Shown here: positions 27,150 through 38,522 of the stretch, one piece after another | Position numbering within the stretch: position 1 is the first letter of the stretch | How the letters are laid out: every line of letters begins with the position of its first letter | Source: Lysobacteraceae bacterium NML08-0793 | Lineage (GTDB): Bacteria > Pseudomonadota > Gammaproteobacteria > Xanthomonadales > Xanthomonadaceae | Reading direction: 5' to 3' | Length of the DNA stretch: 64,000 nt | NCBI GenBank assembly: GCA_002798275.1 | Contig: NWQR01000009.1 | Coordinates: forward strand, 1 to 64,000 | Translations under genes and position numbers: made by a program | Notes under the pieces: generated by a model | Seen by the model: only the letters and a program-made list of their open reading frames with translations | Told to the model about the DNA's origin: nothing | Databases searched by the model: none

Positions 27150-28166
27150 ATGCTCTTCAACAATGTCGCCATCGTTGGCCTCGCGCATGTGGATGCGCCG
27201 CACAAGGTTACTTCCGACCAGATCAACGAACGTCTGAAACCGACGCTCGAGCGGCTCGGTATCCGTGTGGATGTGCTGAAGGATGTGGCCGGGATTCATG
27301 CCCGCCGCCTGTGGGGCAGCGACAAGCTCTCCAGCGATGCCGCCACCGAAGCCGGTGTGCTGGCATTGCAGGATGCCGGCATCAGCGCCGACAAACTCGG
27401 GCTTTTGGTCAGCACCTCGGTCAGCCGTGATTACCTTGAGCCTTCCACTGCCAGTATCGTGGCCGGTAATCTGAAAGTCGGCGATACCTGCCAGAACTAC
27501 GATGTTGCCAATGCCTGTCTGGCTTTCATCAATGGCATGGACATGGCCGCGCGGATGCTGGAGCGTGGTGAAATCGATTATGCACTGGTGGTCGATGGCG
27601 AAACCGCAGACTTGGCTTACGAAAAAACCATCGAGCGTATGTTGCGCCCGGACTCCACCGAAGAAGAGTTTCGCAATGAATTGGCAACCCTGACGCTGGG
27701 TTCCGGGGCGGCGGCGATGGTGCTGGCGCGTGCTGAGCTGGCACCGGAAGCACCGCGCTACAAGGGCGGCGTGACCCGTTCGGCCACCGAATGGAATACC
27801 CTGTGCCGCGGCAACCTCGACCGGATGGTGACCGATACCCGACAGTTGTTGATTCAGGGTATGCAGCTTGCACAAAAAACCTTCAACGCCGCGCGCGAGG
27901 CGATGGGCTGGGCGGTGCATGAAATCGACCAGTTTGTGGTGCACCAAGTCAGCAAAGTGCATACCCAAAGCCTGATTCAGAGCTTCGGTATCGACCCGAA
28001 CAAGGTCATGACCATCTTTGGCGAACATGGCAATATCGGCCCGGCTTCGGTGCCGATCGTGCTCTCCAAGCTCAAACAGGCCGGCCAGCTGAAAAAAGGC
28101 AACCGCATCGCCCTCCTAGGCATCGGCTCCGGACTCAACTGCACCATGTCTGAAGTGGTGTGGTGA
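27150..28166 (+). CDS. oleA: OleA, thiolase-family acyl-CoA condensing enzyme
   Basis: OleA joins two fatty acyl-CoAs head to head into a 2-alkyl-3-ketoacid, the first step of long-chain olefin and beta-lactone synthesis. The 338-aa protein shows the KAS III fold with Cys123 (VANACLAFING), His265 (VVHQVSKVHTQ) and Asn295 (GEHGNIGPASVP), and the diagnostic Glu97 in YLEPSTASIVAGN. From memory these correspond to C143, H285, N315 and E117 of Xanthomonas campestris OleA with a constant 20-residue offset. This separates it from FabH. oleB follows 13 nt later; oleC and oleD lie about 13.5 kb away. Confidence 0.92.
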   Translation: MLFNNVAIVGLAHVDAPHKVTSDQINERLKPTLERLGIRVDVLKDVAGIHARRLWGSDKLSSDAATEAGVLALQDAGISADKLGLLVSTSVSRDYLEPSTASIVAGNLKVGDTCQNYDVANACLAFINGMDMAARMLERGEIDYALVVDGETADLAYEKTIERMLRPDSTEEEFRNELATLTLGSGAAAMVLARAELAPEAPRYKGGVTRSATEWNTLCRGNLDRMVTDTRQLLIQGMQLAQKTFNAAREAMGWAVHEIDQFVVHQVSKVHTQSLIQSFGIDPNKVMTIFGEHGNIGPASVPIVLSKLKQAGQLKKGNRIALLGIGSGLNCTMSEVVW

Positions 28167-28179
28167 GTTACCAACTGCC

Positions 28180-29094
28180 GTGACGACGAGACCTTACCGC
28201 CCCGACTATCCCTTCACGCCACAGCGGCTGGAGGTGCGGCCGGGGGTCTGGATGAGCTATCTGGACGAAGGGCCGCAGGATGGCGAGGTGGTGCTGATGC
28301 TGCACGGCAATCCGTCGTGGAGCTATTACTGGCGTCATCTGGTGCTGGCGCTGCGCGACAAATATCGCTGCATCGTGCCCGATCACATTGGCATGGGGCT
28401 GTCGGACAAGCCGGACGATGCCGAAGGCGCACAGCCGCGTTATGACTACACCCTGGCCTCGCGCATTGCTGATCTGGATACTTTGATGCAGCGTCTGGAC
28501 ATTACCGGGCCTATAACGCTTGCGGTGCACGACTGGGGCGGGATGATCGGGTTTGGCTGGGGTTTGCAGCATGGCGGACAAATCCGGCGGCTGGTCATCA
28601 CCAATACGGCGGCCTTTCCGTTGCCTGCCGAAAAACCGATGCCTTGGCAGATTGCCATGGGCAGGCATTCGCGTCTGGGGGGCTGGCTGATTCGCCGCTT
28701 CAACCTGTTTGCACGCGGCGCGGCGGCGTTTGGCACGGTGCGGATACTGCCGCCTGCGGTCAAGCAGGCGTATGCGTCCGTATATGACGGCTGGCAAAAC
28801 GCCATTTCCACGCTGCGCTTCATGCAGGATATTCCGCTGGATGCACGCGACCGCGCTTGGCCGCTGTTGCAGGCGGCTGCCGAAAAATTGCCGGACTATG
28901 CCGAGCGCCCGACGTTCATTGGCTGGGGGCTGCGCGATTTCGTGTTTGACCATCATTTTTTGGCCGGCTTCCAGCGCGCCCTACCGAATGCCCAGGTACA
29001 TGCCTATCAAGACGCCGGGCACTATGTGTTGGAGGACAAGCGCGAAGAATTGCCCGGCATGATTCGTGCGTTTCTGGATAGCCAGCCGCTGTAA
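28180..29094 (+). CDS. oleB: OleB, beta-lactone decarboxylase (haloalkane dehalogenase-like alpha/beta hydrolase)
   Basis: OleB decarboxylates the cis-beta-lactone made by OleC to the final cis-olefin. The 304-aa protein has the haloalkane-dehalogenase fold: oxyanion motif LHGNPSWSYYWR, nucleophile Asp118 in VHDWGG, and His281 in DAGHYVLED. The long insert with WQIAMGRHSRLGGW and NLFARGAAAFG is typical of OleB rather than true dehalogenases. The start is a GTG 13 nt after oleA. Adjacency to oleA makes the assignment firm. Confidence 0.9.
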   Translation: MTTRPYRPDYPFTPQRLEVRPGVWMSYLDEGPQDGEVVLMLHGNPSWSYYWRHLVLALRDKYRCIVPDHIGMGLSDKPDDAEGAQPRYDYTLASRIADLDTLMQRLDITGPITLAVHDWGGMIGFGWGLQHGGQIRRLVITNTAAFPLPAEKPMPWQIAMGRHSRLGGWLIRRFNLFARGAAAFGTVRILPPAVKQAYASVYDGWQNAISTLRFMQDIPLDARDRAWPLLQAAAEKLPDYAERPTFIGWGLRDFVFDHHFLAGFQRALPNAQVHAYQDAGHYVLEDKREELPGMIRAFLDSQPL

Positions 29095-29203
29095 TAAACC
29101 ACGCTGGCAAGGCGGCGCACCGTGCCAGCATTGGCAGCGAGAAAGATGTGGCTTTTGACTTTTGACCGGCGTCATTCGCCGTGCATGTTGTGCCTTGGGC
29201 AAA

Positions 29204-30499
29204 TCAATTTTTGTCGCTGATGGGTTGCGCCACGCTGCCGGGTTTTTTTAGCTCTGCCAGTGCCGACTGGATCGGCGCATCACCAGGCAGGACATGGCCG
29301 GCGTTTTCTCCGGCCATTGCGGTTTTCGGCTCGTCCTCGCCTTGCAGATGGCGCGGCAGGCTGGCCTCGTTGTAGCGGTTGCGGGCGGTTTCACTTTCTG
29401 GCATCAAGATGACATCAGGCTCGATGCCCACGCCCTGAATGGAGCGACCGCTGGGGGTGTAATAGCGGGCGGTGGTCAGCTTGACCGCATCGCCATTGGG
29501 GAGTGGCAGGAAGCTCTGCACCGAGCCTTTGCCGAAGGTGCGGCTGCCGATGACGCGGGCGCGCTGGTTGTCGCGCAGGGCACCGGCCAGCACTTCGGAG
29601 GCACTGGCAGAGCCGGCATCCACCAGCACCATGATCGGCGCTCCGGCGAGCAAATCACCCGGTTTGGCGTGGTTGCGAATGTCGCTGCTTTTCATCCGGC
29701 CACGGGTGCTGACAATCAGCCCCTGATCCAGCAGATCATCGGCGATTTTCACCGCAGGCCCGAGTAGGCCGCCGGGGTTGCCGCGCAGGTCGAGCACCAA
29801 TCCTTGCAGATTGCCCCCGGCTTCGGTTTTCAGTTCCGCCAGCGCCTTGCCGAACGCCTCGCCGGTATCGGTTTGAAAGCGGCTGATGCGGAGATAGCCA
29901 AAGCCGGGTGCCAGCATGCGGCTGCGCACGCTTTGCAGCTGGATGCGCTCGCGTTTGAGGCTGACCTCGAACGGTTCGTGGCCTTCCCGGTGTACCGTTA
30001 CCTTGACCTCGCTGCCGGCCACGCCCCGCAATGGGGTGCTGCCGGTTTCATTGTTGATGGGCTTGCCGTCGATAGCGGTGATGATGTCGCCCGAGCGCAG
30101 CCCGGCACGTTCGGCGGGCCCGCCTTCCAGCGGCGCGATGATTTTTAGCAGCGGGCCGGGCTGTTGTTGTAGCTCGACCCCCACGCCTTCGTAGGCGCCG
30201 GTGGTGTCTTCGTCAAAGTCCTTGGCGGCTTCCGCATCGAAATACACGCTGTGTGGGTCAAGGTCGAGCAGTAGTCCGCGCAGCGCTGAACGCATCAGCT
30301 TTTGGTCTTCCACCGGCTCGACATAGGCTTCGCGGATGGCGTTGTAGATGCTGACGAAATAGCGGATTTCTTCCAGCGGGACATGGCTGCTGGGGCGCTC
30401 ATTCTCCCCGCTTGCCGGGTTCGGGGCGGCAGCTTGCTGTGCCATTGCCGGCAGGGCAAGGGTGATCGCGGCGGCAAGAATCAGGGGACGAAAACGCAT
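29204..30499 (-). CDS. ctpA: S41 family carboxy-terminal processing peptidase
   Basis: A 431-aa exported serine protease. Signal peptide MRFRPLILAAAITLALPAMA; PDZ domain (about 105-185, YEGVGVELQ and GLRSGDIITAIDG); peptidase core with GYLRISRF, VLDLRGNPGGLL, Ser299 in DAGSASASEV and Lys324 in TFGKGSVQ, the Ser/Lys dyad. The Ser-Lys spacing of 25 matches CtpB. It follows gpmI and envC on the minus strand, 37 nt from envC, so it is the last gene of that operon. In related bacteria this order links the protease to cell-wall amidase control. A TTG at 30508 is an alternative start. Confidence 0.93.
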   Translation of the reverse strand: MRFRPLILAAAITLALPAMAQQAAAPNPASGENERPSSHVPLEEIRYFVSIYNAIREAYVEPVEDQKLMRSALRGLLLDLDPHSVYFDAEAAKDFDEDTTGAYEGVGVELQQQPGPLLKIIAPLEGGPAERAGLRSGDIITAIDGKPINNETGSTPLRGVAGSEVKVTVHREGHEPFEVSLKRERIQLQSVRSRMLAPGFGYLRISRFQTDTGEAFGKALAELKTEAGGNLQGLVLDLRGNPGGLLGPAVKIADDLLDQGLIVSTRGRMKSSDIRNHAKPGDLLAGAPIMVLVDAGSASASEVLAGALRDNQRARVIGSRTFGKGSVQSFLPLPNGDAVKLTTARYYTPSGRSIQGVGIEPDVILMPESETARNRYNEASLPRHLQGEDEPKTAMAGENAGHVLPGDAPIQSALAELKKPGSVAQPISDKN

Positions 30500-30536
30500 C
30501 AACAACAACTCCGAAAAAGGCGATTATCCGGCAGGG

Positions 30537-31847
30537 CTATGGGCGCAGCCAGACATTGGGATTGACCGGGCGACCGGCGCGGCGCAATTCGAAATACAGC
30601 GCAGGCCGTCCCTGCCCGCCGGAATTGCCGACCGTGCCGATGGTATCGCCGCGTCTGACGCGGCTGCCGGTTTCTTTCATCAGGGCATCGTTATGGGCGT
30701 ACAGGCTCATATAGCCATTGCCGTGGTCGATGATGCAGAGCAAGCCATAGCCGCTCATCCATTCGGCAAACACCACTTGCCCATCGGCCACGGCGCGCAC
30801 CGGCGCACCGGCGACAGCGGCAATCAGCAACCCGGAGCTGCGGGCGCCATCGGGCATGGTGCCGCCAAATCCAGCCAGCAAGCTGCCATTGAGTGGCCAG
30901 CCTGCGCCGCCTACGGCGACGGGAGTCGCGCTGCTGATGGGCGCGGGGCGTGGTGTGGCCGGTGTGGTTGTGCGGGGCTGATTGGCCGGTTGTGCCGGGC
31001 GTGTGGCGTTGCTGCGGCTTTGGCTATTGCGGCGGGCATTGCGCTCGCGCTGGGCAGCGGCGGCCTGTTCACGACGTGCGGCAGCCGCCTGTGCTTCTTG
31101 TTCGCGGCGTTCGCGCTCGGCACGGGCCGCCGCTTCGCGCAACTGCGCCAAGAGGCGTTCCAGAGCGGCGGCATCCTGTCCCAAAGCATGTTCGCGTTCG
31201 CGCTTGTCCTGATATTGGCTGTCAATTTGCCCGAGTAATTGCGCGCGCTCGCGGCGCAGGCGCTCTACATCGGCCAGAGCCGCCTGCTGTTTTTTGCGGG
31301 CATCCGCCAATTGGCTCTGGTGTTGGGCAATTTCTTGTTCCAGCGCTTTGGCTTGGTGCAGTTGCTCGGAAATCTGCCGGATTTGTGCGGCGCGCTGGCG
31401 TTGCAGGGCCGCGTAGTAAACCAAGTCGCGCTGGCCTTGCTGGATTTGGTCTTGCGAGAGCATCACCTTCAGCGCTGATTCCGGGCCGGTCAAATAGGCC
31501 GCACGCACTAGGCGAGCAAGGGTTTGTCGCTGGTTGACGAGTGTTTCTTCAAGCTGCGCGCTGCGCGCTTCCAGCTCGGCCAGTCGAGCCTGGTCGCGGG
31601 TGATGGCCGCGCCGGTTTCGGCCAAGGTGCGATTGGAGCGGGCGATGGCTTCATCCGCCTCGCGCAAGGCGCGTGCGGCTTCGCCGCGCTCACCTTCCAG
31701 ACGGCGGCGCTCCTGTCCAAGCTGTTGCAACTCGCCGCGTAGCTGCTGCAATTTGCGCTCGGTTTCGCGCATGTCCTGCGCCAGCGCCAAGCCAACGCTG
31801 AATGTCAGCACGACGCTGAGGCCAAGGCGGACGCGCCCGGGCTTCAT
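30537..31847 (-). CDS. envC: murein hydrolase activator EnvC (degenerate LytM domain)
   Basis: EnvC activates the AmiA/AmiB amidases at the septum together with FtsEX. The 436-aa protein has a signal peptide ([23 protein letters not shown]), long coiled coils (about 25-260, rich in Arg/Gln/Ala), a Pro/Thr/Ala linker, and a C-terminal LytM/peptidase_M23 fold ([13 protein letters not shown] to NPNVWLRP). The zinc-binding residues of active LytM enzymes are replaced (for example [13 protein letters not shown] and ALYFELRR), as in EnvC-type activators. The start overlaps the gpmI stop by 4 nt. Confidence 0.93.
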   Translation of the reverse strand: MKPGRVRLGLSVVLTFSVGLALAQDMRETERKLQQLRGELQQLGQERRRLEGERGEAARALREADEAIARSNRTLAETGAAITRDQARLAELEARSAQLEETLVNQRQTLARLVRAAYLTGPESALKVMLSQDQIQQGQRDLVYYAALQRQRAAQIRQISEQLHQAKALEQEIAQHQSQLADARKKQQAALADVERLRRERAQLLGQIDSQYQDKREREHALGQDAAALERLLAQLREAAARAERERREQEAQAAAARREQAAAAQRERNARRNSQSRSNATRPAQPANQPRTTTPATPRPAPISSATPVAVGGAGWPLNGSLLAGFGGTMPDGARSSGLLIAAVAGAPVRAVADGQVVFAEWMSGYGLLCIIDHGNGYMSLYAHNDALMKETGSRVRRGDTIGTVGNSGGQGRPALYFELRRAGRPVNPNVWLRP

Positions 31848-33382
31848 GCGACAAGCAGGCTCTTGCCAGTCATTTCGGCGGGTTTTTCGATGCCAAGCAA
31901 ATCCAGCAGGGTCGGTGCGACATCGCGCAGTGCGCCGCCGTTGCGCAACTGCGCCGGGCGGGAGCCGACATAAATCAGCGGTACAGGTCCCACGGTATGC
32001 GCAGTATGCGGCTGGCCAGTTTCAGGGTCGCGCATCATTTCCAGATTGCCGTGGTCGGCGGTAATCAACAGGTCGCCGCCAACTTTTTGCACCGCGGCCA
32101 CCACCGCGCCGATGGCGCTATCCACCGCCTCGGCTGCCTTGATGGCTGCTGCCATCACTCCGGTATGTCCGACCATGTCCGGGTTGGCGATGTTGCAGAC
32201 AATCAGGTCGTACTGGCCGCTTTCGATGGCGGCGGTAAGTTTTTCGGTCAGCTCCGGGCAGCTCATTTCCGGCTGCAAGTCGTAAGTGGCCACCTGCGGG
32301 CTGGGGATGAGTTCGCGGCTTTCACCGGCATACAGCGCCTCGCGTCCGCCGCTGAAAAAGAAAGTCACATGTGCGTATTTTTCGGTTTCGGCAATACGCA
32401 GCTGGGTCTTGCCATGTGCCTGCATCACTTCGCCCAAGGTATTGACGAGATTCTCCGGCGGAAAGGCCAGCGGAGCCGGCAGGCTGGCATCGTATTCGGT
32501 CAGGCAGACAAATTCGGCCAACTGCGGACGGCGGGCGGCAAAGCCGTCGAAGTCCGGCTGCACGAATGCCGCTGCCAGTTGTCGGGCGCGGTCGGCGCGG
32601 AAATTGATGAACACGGCAGTATCGCCATCGACAAACTTGGCACCTTGGCCAATTACCGTGGGCTGCACGAACTCGTCGTTTTCATCGCGGGCATAGGCGG
32701 CCTCCAGCGCGGCGAGGGCGCTGGGCGCGTGAAAAGCCGCCTGCGCCTCCACCATGGCATCCCAGGCGCGCCGCAGCCGATCCCAACGCTTGTCGCGATC
32801 CATCGCGTAATAGCGGCCACTGACGCTGGCGATGCGCGCATTGCCGAGCGCTTCGCACAGGGCTTGCAGCGCCTGCAAACTGGGCTCGGCCGAGCGTGGC
32901 GGCATGTCGCGGCCATCCAAAAACGCATGCACCGCCACCTGCGGCACCCCCATTTCATGCGCCAGCTTCAGCATCGCAAACAGATGTGATTCATGGCTAT
33001 GTACGCCGCCGGGCGAGAGCAGACCCAGCACATGCAGGGTGCCATGATTGCTGCGCGCCTTTTCGCAGGCCGAGCGCAGCGCCGGGTTCTGGAAGAAGCT
33101 GCCGTCCTCGATGGCCGCATCCACACGGGTCAAATCCTGATAGACGATGCGCCCGGCACCCAGATTCATGTGCCCCACTTCGGAATTGCCCATTTGCCCG
33201 TCCGGAAGCCCCACATGACGGCCTTCGGTATGAATCAGCGTATGTGCACGCTCTGCCCAGAGCTTGTCCCAATTGGGGATATGCGCTGCGGCTAGGGCGT
33301 TGTCGGTCGGGTCTTCACGGTAGCCCCAACCATCCAGAATCAACAAAACAGCGGGTTTGCGGGCAGTAGCTGAGTCAATCAT
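31844..33382 (-). CDS. gpmI: 2,3-bisphosphoglycerate-independent phosphoglycerate mutase
   Basis: GpmI interconverts 3- and 2-phosphoglycerate using two manganese ions. The 512-aa protein starts [15 protein letters not shown], holds the phosphoserine Ser67 in [17 protein letters not shown], and continues with [37 protein letters not shown] and [10 protein letters not shown], the metal-binding segments. The frame is open 90 codons upstream, but ATG 33382 matches the family start. It is first in gpmI-envC-ctpA. Confidence 0.96.
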   Translation of the reverse strand: MIDSATARKPAVLLILDGWGYREDPTDNALAAAHIPNWDKLWAERAHTLIHTEGRHVGLPDGQMGNSEVGHMNLGAGRIVYQDLTRVDAAIEDGSFFQNPALRSACEKARSNHGTLHVLGLLSPGGVHSHESHLFAMLKLAHEMGVPQVAVHAFLDGRDMPPRSAEPSLQALQALCEALGNARIASVSGRYYAMDRDKRWDRLRRAWDAMVEAQAAFHAPSALAALEAAYARDENDEFVQPTVIGQGAKFVDGDTAVFINFRADRARQLAAAFVQPDFDGFAARRPQLAEFVCLTEYDASLPAPLAFPPENLVNTLGEVMQAHGKTQLRIAETEKYAHVTFFFSGGREALYAGESRELIPSPQVATYDLQPEMSCPELTEKLTAAIESGQYDLIVCNIANPDMVGHTGVMAAAIKAAEAVDSAIGAVVAAVQKVGGDLLITADHGNLEMMRDPETGQPHTAHTVGPVPLIYVGSRPAQLRNGGALRDVAPTLLDLLGIEKPAEMTGKSLLVA

Positions 33383-33552
33383 GAGCGTATGGATGCAGGG
33401 CAAGTGCTGCTGATTGTAGTCGCCCGCATCGAGGCAGGGCATCCATCTTGATGCGGAAGACCGGATTTTTCTGCTTGCAGGTATTGGCCAGGCTGCCTTT
33501 CTGCCGCAGGTACGGTCTATCATCAAAGCTCCTTTCAATCTCCGGAGTAACG
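33383..33552. promoter_or_regulatory. divergent region between gpmI and the M28 peptidase
   Basis: A 170-nt intergenic stretch that must contain promoters for both divergent genes. I could not pick out convincing -35/-10 pairs; a GGAG ribosome binding site for the rightward gene is at 33543-33546. Confidence 0.3.
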
Positions 33553-35244
<1,692 letters not shown>

Positions 35245-35266
35245 CCGCAAGCCTGCATGGCGCGGG

Positions 35267-35294
35267 CAGCCCCTGTGCAAAGTCGCAGGGGCTG
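35267..35294 (+). other. hairpin after the M28 peptidase gene
   Basis: A 9-bp perfect stem (CAGCCCCTG/CAGGGGCTG) with a 10-nt loop starts 22 nt after the M28 stop. The downstream sequence (TTGGC) is not a clear T-run. Confidence 0.4.
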
Positions 35295-35372
35295 TTGGCA
35301 AGCCGGAGATTCTGCAATGGCACTGCGCTCGTGCAGGATGACAAACTGGCTTGCCCCAAGCACGCACTACAG

Positions 35373-35404
35373 AACGGCTCCCGATGTGGAGCCGTTTTGT
35401 TGTC
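35373..35404 (+). terminator. rho-independent terminator before the siderophore receptor
   Basis: A 9-bp stem (AACGGCTCC/GGAGCCGTT) with a 6-nt loop is followed by TTTGTTGTC. It ends the M28 transcript and separates it from the iron-regulated promoter. Confidence 0.75.
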
Positions 35405-35419
35405 TTCGGGGGCAATCTA

Positions 35420-35447
35420 TTGAATACAAATGATAATAATTTACAAT
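35420..35447 (+). promoter_or_regulatory. Fur-box promoter of the TonB-dependent receptor
   Basis: A -35 TTGAAT (35420-35425), 16-nt spacer and -10 TACAAT (35442-35447) enclose GATAAT-A-ATTTAC (35432-35444), which matches 11 of 13 positions of the Fur GATAAT-n-ATTATC core. Fur bound there would block RNA polymerase when iron is plentiful. Confidence 0.65.
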
Positions 35448-35478
35448 TGCGACCCCACTATTTCTCCGAAGAGCTTTC

Positions 35479-37764
35479 ATGTCCTATATCAAAAGCCGCA
35501 AACATGTCGTGCCGCGCTCTGGCAAACCTTTGCTGGGCGCTGCCGCCGCTGCACTGTCTTTGAGTGCCGCACTGGCACATGCTCATGAAGTGTCCGATTC
35601 AGAAAAACTTGACCGCGTTACCGTACTGGGGAGCCGGCTCAAGACCGACAACATGAGTAGCCCCAAATACACCGCGCCGCTGCGCGATACCCCGCAAACC
35701 ATCACCGTGATTCCTGCTGAAGTGCTGGAGCAGCAGAACAGCCTGTCACTTCAGGAGGTGCTGACCAGCAATGTGCCGGGCATCACCTTCCAGGCCGGCG
35801 AAGGCGGTGGCGGCTATGGTGACAACATCATGCTGCGCGGTTACAACGCCAGCGAAAACATCACCTTGGACGGCGCCCGCGATGCCGGACAGTACACCCG
35901 CAGCGACTTCTTCAATATTGAAAACCTGGAAGTGACCAGCGGCGCCAATTCGGTGCATGGCGGCAGCAATAATGTCGCCGGCAGCATCAACCTTTCCAGC
36001 AAGCGCCCGCAGGGGCGTGACTTCGTGCGCCTGGGGCTGGGACTGGGCACTGACAGCTATTATCGCGGCACGGTGGATGTGAACAGCCGCGCCAGTGATG
36101 CAGTTGCCTGGCGGCTCAATGTGATGGCGCACAACAACAACGTGGCCGAGCGCGATGTGGAGCGCTTCCGCCGCTTCGGCATCGCCCCGTCCATCAGCTT
36201 CGGCATGGACGGCCCCACCCGCCTGACGCTGGCCTACTTCTACCAGCAGGATGACAACATCCCGCAATACGGCGTGCCGTATGCCAATACGCCCTATAAC
36301 AATGGCCCGATTGCCGGCATCCGCCGCAATAATTACTACGGCTATCGCAATACCGGCAATGGCGAAGAGCTGCGCAACCAACGCCTGTCGGTACTGGTTG
36401 AGCATGATTTCAACGAAAACAGCCGGCTGCGCAACTACACCTATTACGGCCAAACCGAGCGCTGGACGCAGGTGGATTCCATCCGCGGCAGCTGGTGCGT
36501 GAACGGCGTCAACCCCTATGGCATGACGCTGGCTACGCGCACCTGTAGCGTCCCGGACAATACCTTCCTGCCCAATAGCGGCCCGCATGGCTATATCCGC
36601 GACGAGAACAACCAGATTATCGGCAACCAGACCGATTTCATCACCCGCTTTGCAACCGGCAGCATGCAGCATGACCTGGTGGTGGGGCTGTCGCTTTCCC
36701 AAGAGGACTTCAAGCGCCGCACCGGCAGCGTGTTGGGTTCGGTCGCCGCCAATGACCGCAATCCGATGAGCGCCAGCAATCCGAATGGCATCTGGACACA
36801 TGCCATCACCCCGGTAATCAACCCCGCCAATCAAGGCCAGCTCAAAAACGCCGCCCTGTATGTATTCGACAACCTGCGCTTCAACGAACAGTGGGCACTC
36901 AATGGCGGCCTGCGCTATGAGCGCGTGGCGGGCGAATCCCGCAGCTATGACACTGCGAACAATGCTTGGCGCGACTGGGCAAAAAATAGCGACAGCCTGA
37001 TTTCCTATCGACTGGGGCTGGTCTTCAAGCCGGTTGAAAACGGCTCGATATATCTGGCCTATGGCAATTCGCGCACACCTTCGATGTCCAGCGTGCGCGG
37101 TAGCTGCAACCAGACCAGCAGTTGCAATGTTGACCCGGAAACCGCCATCAATATCGAATTGGGCAGCAAATGGGATGTGCTTGACGGCCGCCTGGGACTG
37201 AGCGCTGCACTGTTCCGCAACGAGCGCAGCAATTACAAGGTTGCCTCGGGCGACCCGAACGAGCCGGAACAACAGCTCGATGGCAAGGCGCGGGTAGATG
37301 GCCTGGCGCTGGGCGTGGCCGGGCAAATTACCCGTGAATGGGGCGTGTTTGCCAATTACACCTATCTCAAGAGCAAGGTCATTCAGAGCGTGTCCGACCA
37401 TGTGCGCGCCACGACCGGCATCGACGCCCAGGCCGGCAACCCGCTGACACAAACCCCCAAGCACGCCGCCAACCTGTGGACGACCTATCGTTTTGGCGAC
37501 AACTGGGTACTGGGCTATGGCGCCAGCTACAGTGGCCGCTACTACCTCAACAACGCCGCCGCCCCGCTGTACACCGCCCCCGGTTATACCGTGCATAACG
37601 CCATGCTTGGCTGGAAACTCAACGATGCGCTGGACCTTCAGCTCAATGTGAAAAACCTTGCCAACAAGGAGTACTACACCCGTATCCGGGGTCATGCAGC
37701 CTCCCGCTATGCCGTCCCCGGCACCGGTCGCACCATCACCTTGAGCGCCAATTTCAAATTCTGA
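35479..37764 (+). CDS. TonB-dependent catecholate siderophore receptor, Fiu-like
   Basis: A 761-aa outer-membrane receptor. After an N-terminal signal (about residues 1-36) comes VTVLGSRL (TonB-box-like), the plug (DTPQTITVIPAEVLEQQNS, GYNASENITLDGARD, VTSGANSVHGGSNNVAGSINL) and a 22-strand barrel that ends in Phe. Plug and barrel match the Fiu/CirA group, which imports catecholate-iron complexes. A Fur-type operator sits upstream and a PiuC-type dioxygenase follows, the usual partner in Pseudomonas and E. coli (fiu-ybiX). The Cys pairs in the barrel (SWCVNG, RTCSV; GSCNQTSSCN) could make loop disulfides. Start: ATG 35479 after GAAGAG. Confidence 0.9.
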   Translation: MSYIKSRKHVVPRSGKPLLGAAAAALSLSAALAHAHEVSDSEKLDRVTVLGSRLKTDNMSSPKYTAPLRDTPQTITVIPAEVLEQQNSLSLQEVLTSNVPGITFQAGEGGGGYGDNIMLRGYNASENITLDGARDAGQYTRSDFFNIENLEVTSGANSVHGGSNNVAGSINLSSKRPQGRDFVRLGLGLGTDSYYRGTVDVNSRASDAVAWRLNVMAHNNNVAERDVERFRRFGIAPSISFGMDGPTRLTLAYFYQQDDNIPQYGVPYANTPYNNGPIAGIRRNNYYGYRNTGNGEELRNQRLSVLVEHDFNENSRLRNYTYYGQTERWTQVDSIRGSWCVNGVNPYGMTLATRTCSVPDNTFLPNSGPHGYIRDENNQIIGNQTDFITRFATGSMQHDLVVGLSLSQEDFKRRTGSVLGSVAANDRNPMSASNPNGIWTHAITPVINPANQGQLKNAALYVFDNLRFNEQWALNGGLRYERVAGESRSYDTANNAWRDWAKNSDSLISYRLGLVFKPVENGSIYLAYGNSRTPSMSSVRGSCNQTSSCNVDPETAINIELGSKWDVLDGRLGLSAALFRNERSNYKVASGDPNEPEQQLDGKARVDGLALGVAGQITREWGVFANYTYLKSKVIQSVSDHVRATTGIDAQAGNPLTQTPKHAANLWTTYRFGDNWVLGYGASYSGRYYLNNAAAPLYTAPGYTVHNAMLGWKLNDALDLQLNVKNLANKEYYTRIRGHAASRYAVPGTGRTITLSANFKF

Positions 37765-37780
37765 AAACGGCTATCTTGGG

Positions 37781-37822
37781 AAGGTCTGGGCAACGCCAGG
37801 AAGGTGTTGTCCAGACCTTTTT
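37781..37822 (+). terminator. strong hairpin terminator between receptor and dioxygenase
   Basis: A 14-bp stem with one G-U pair (AAGGTCTGGGCAAC/GTTGTCCAGACCTT), an 11-nt loop and T5 follow the receptor stop by 16 nt. It should reduce transcription into the dioxygenase gene. Confidence 0.75.
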
Positions 37823-37842
37823 AAACATTGGAGCGCAAGCCG

Positions 37843-38520
37843 ATGATGCTGCATATCCCGGAAATATTGAGTGCCGAAGAAGTTCGGCAAATGCGCGCGG
37901 CACTGACGCAGGCTGACTGGGTGGATGGCCGGCAAAGCGTGGGCGGCCAAGGCGCACAGGTCAAACGCAACCGGCAACTGGCCGAAAACTGCCCGCTACG
38001 CCAACAGCTTGGTCAGCGGGTACAACAAGCCCTGCATCAGAACCCGCTGTTTTTCTCCGCCGCCCTGCCACTGCGCTATGTGCCGCCTTATTTCAATATG
38101 TATGAAGGCGGCGAGCATTACGGCCTGCATGTGGATGGCGCCATTCGCAGCATGACCGATGGCACGCTGGTGCGCACGGACATGTCCTTCACCCTGTTTC
38201 TGTGCGACCCGGAAGAATACGAAGGTGGCGAACTGGTCGTGGTGGATACCTATGGCAGCCATGAAGTGAAGCTGCCCGCTGGCGATGTGATTCTCTACAC
38301 CTCCGGCAGCCTGCATCAGGTACTGCCGGTGACCCGTGGCGCACGTCTTTGTGCATTTTCTTGGCTGCAAAGCCTGATTGCCGATGATGAGGAGCGTCGC
38401 ATGCTGTTCGAGCTGGACCAGACCATCCAGTCACTGCGACAAAAACAGGGAGAAAGCCAGGAGGCCGTGGCACTGACTGCCCATTACCACAACCTGTTGC
38501 GCCGCTGGGCAAGAGGCTGA
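37843..38520 (+). CDS. piuC: Fe(II)/2-oxoglutarate dioxygenase, PiuC/YbiX (PKHD-type)
   Basis: A 225-aa cytoplasmic dioxygenase family member, usually co-encoded with Fiu-type receptors; its in vivo substrate is not established. The jelly-roll carries the metal triad His96 and Asp98 (GLHVDGAIR) with His158 (GSLHQVLPV), and Arg168 ([10 protein letters not shown]) to hold 2-oxoglutarate. ATG 37843 or the next ATG (37846) is preceded by TTGGAG. It lies only 78 nt after the receptor gene but behind a strong terminator, so it is expressed by readthrough or from an unseen promoter. Confidence 0.92.
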   Translation: MMLHIPEILSAEEVRQMRAALTQADWVDGRQSVGGQGAQVKRNRQLAENCPLRQQLGQRVQQALHQNPLFFSAALPLRYVPPYFNMYEGGEHYGLHVDGAIRSMTDGTLVRTDMSFTLFLCDPEEYEGGELVVVDTYGSHEVKLPAGDVILYTSGSLHQVLPVTRGARLCAFSWLQSLIADDEERRMLFELDQTIQSLRQKQGESQEAVALTAHYHNLLRRWARG

Positions 38521-38522
38521 TT

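Noticed and set aside
35746-37695. A 649-codon antisense frame opposite the TonB-dependent receptor
   Set aside because: The receptor frame has signal peptide, plug motifs and C-terminal Phe; the antisense frame is an artefact of GC skew.
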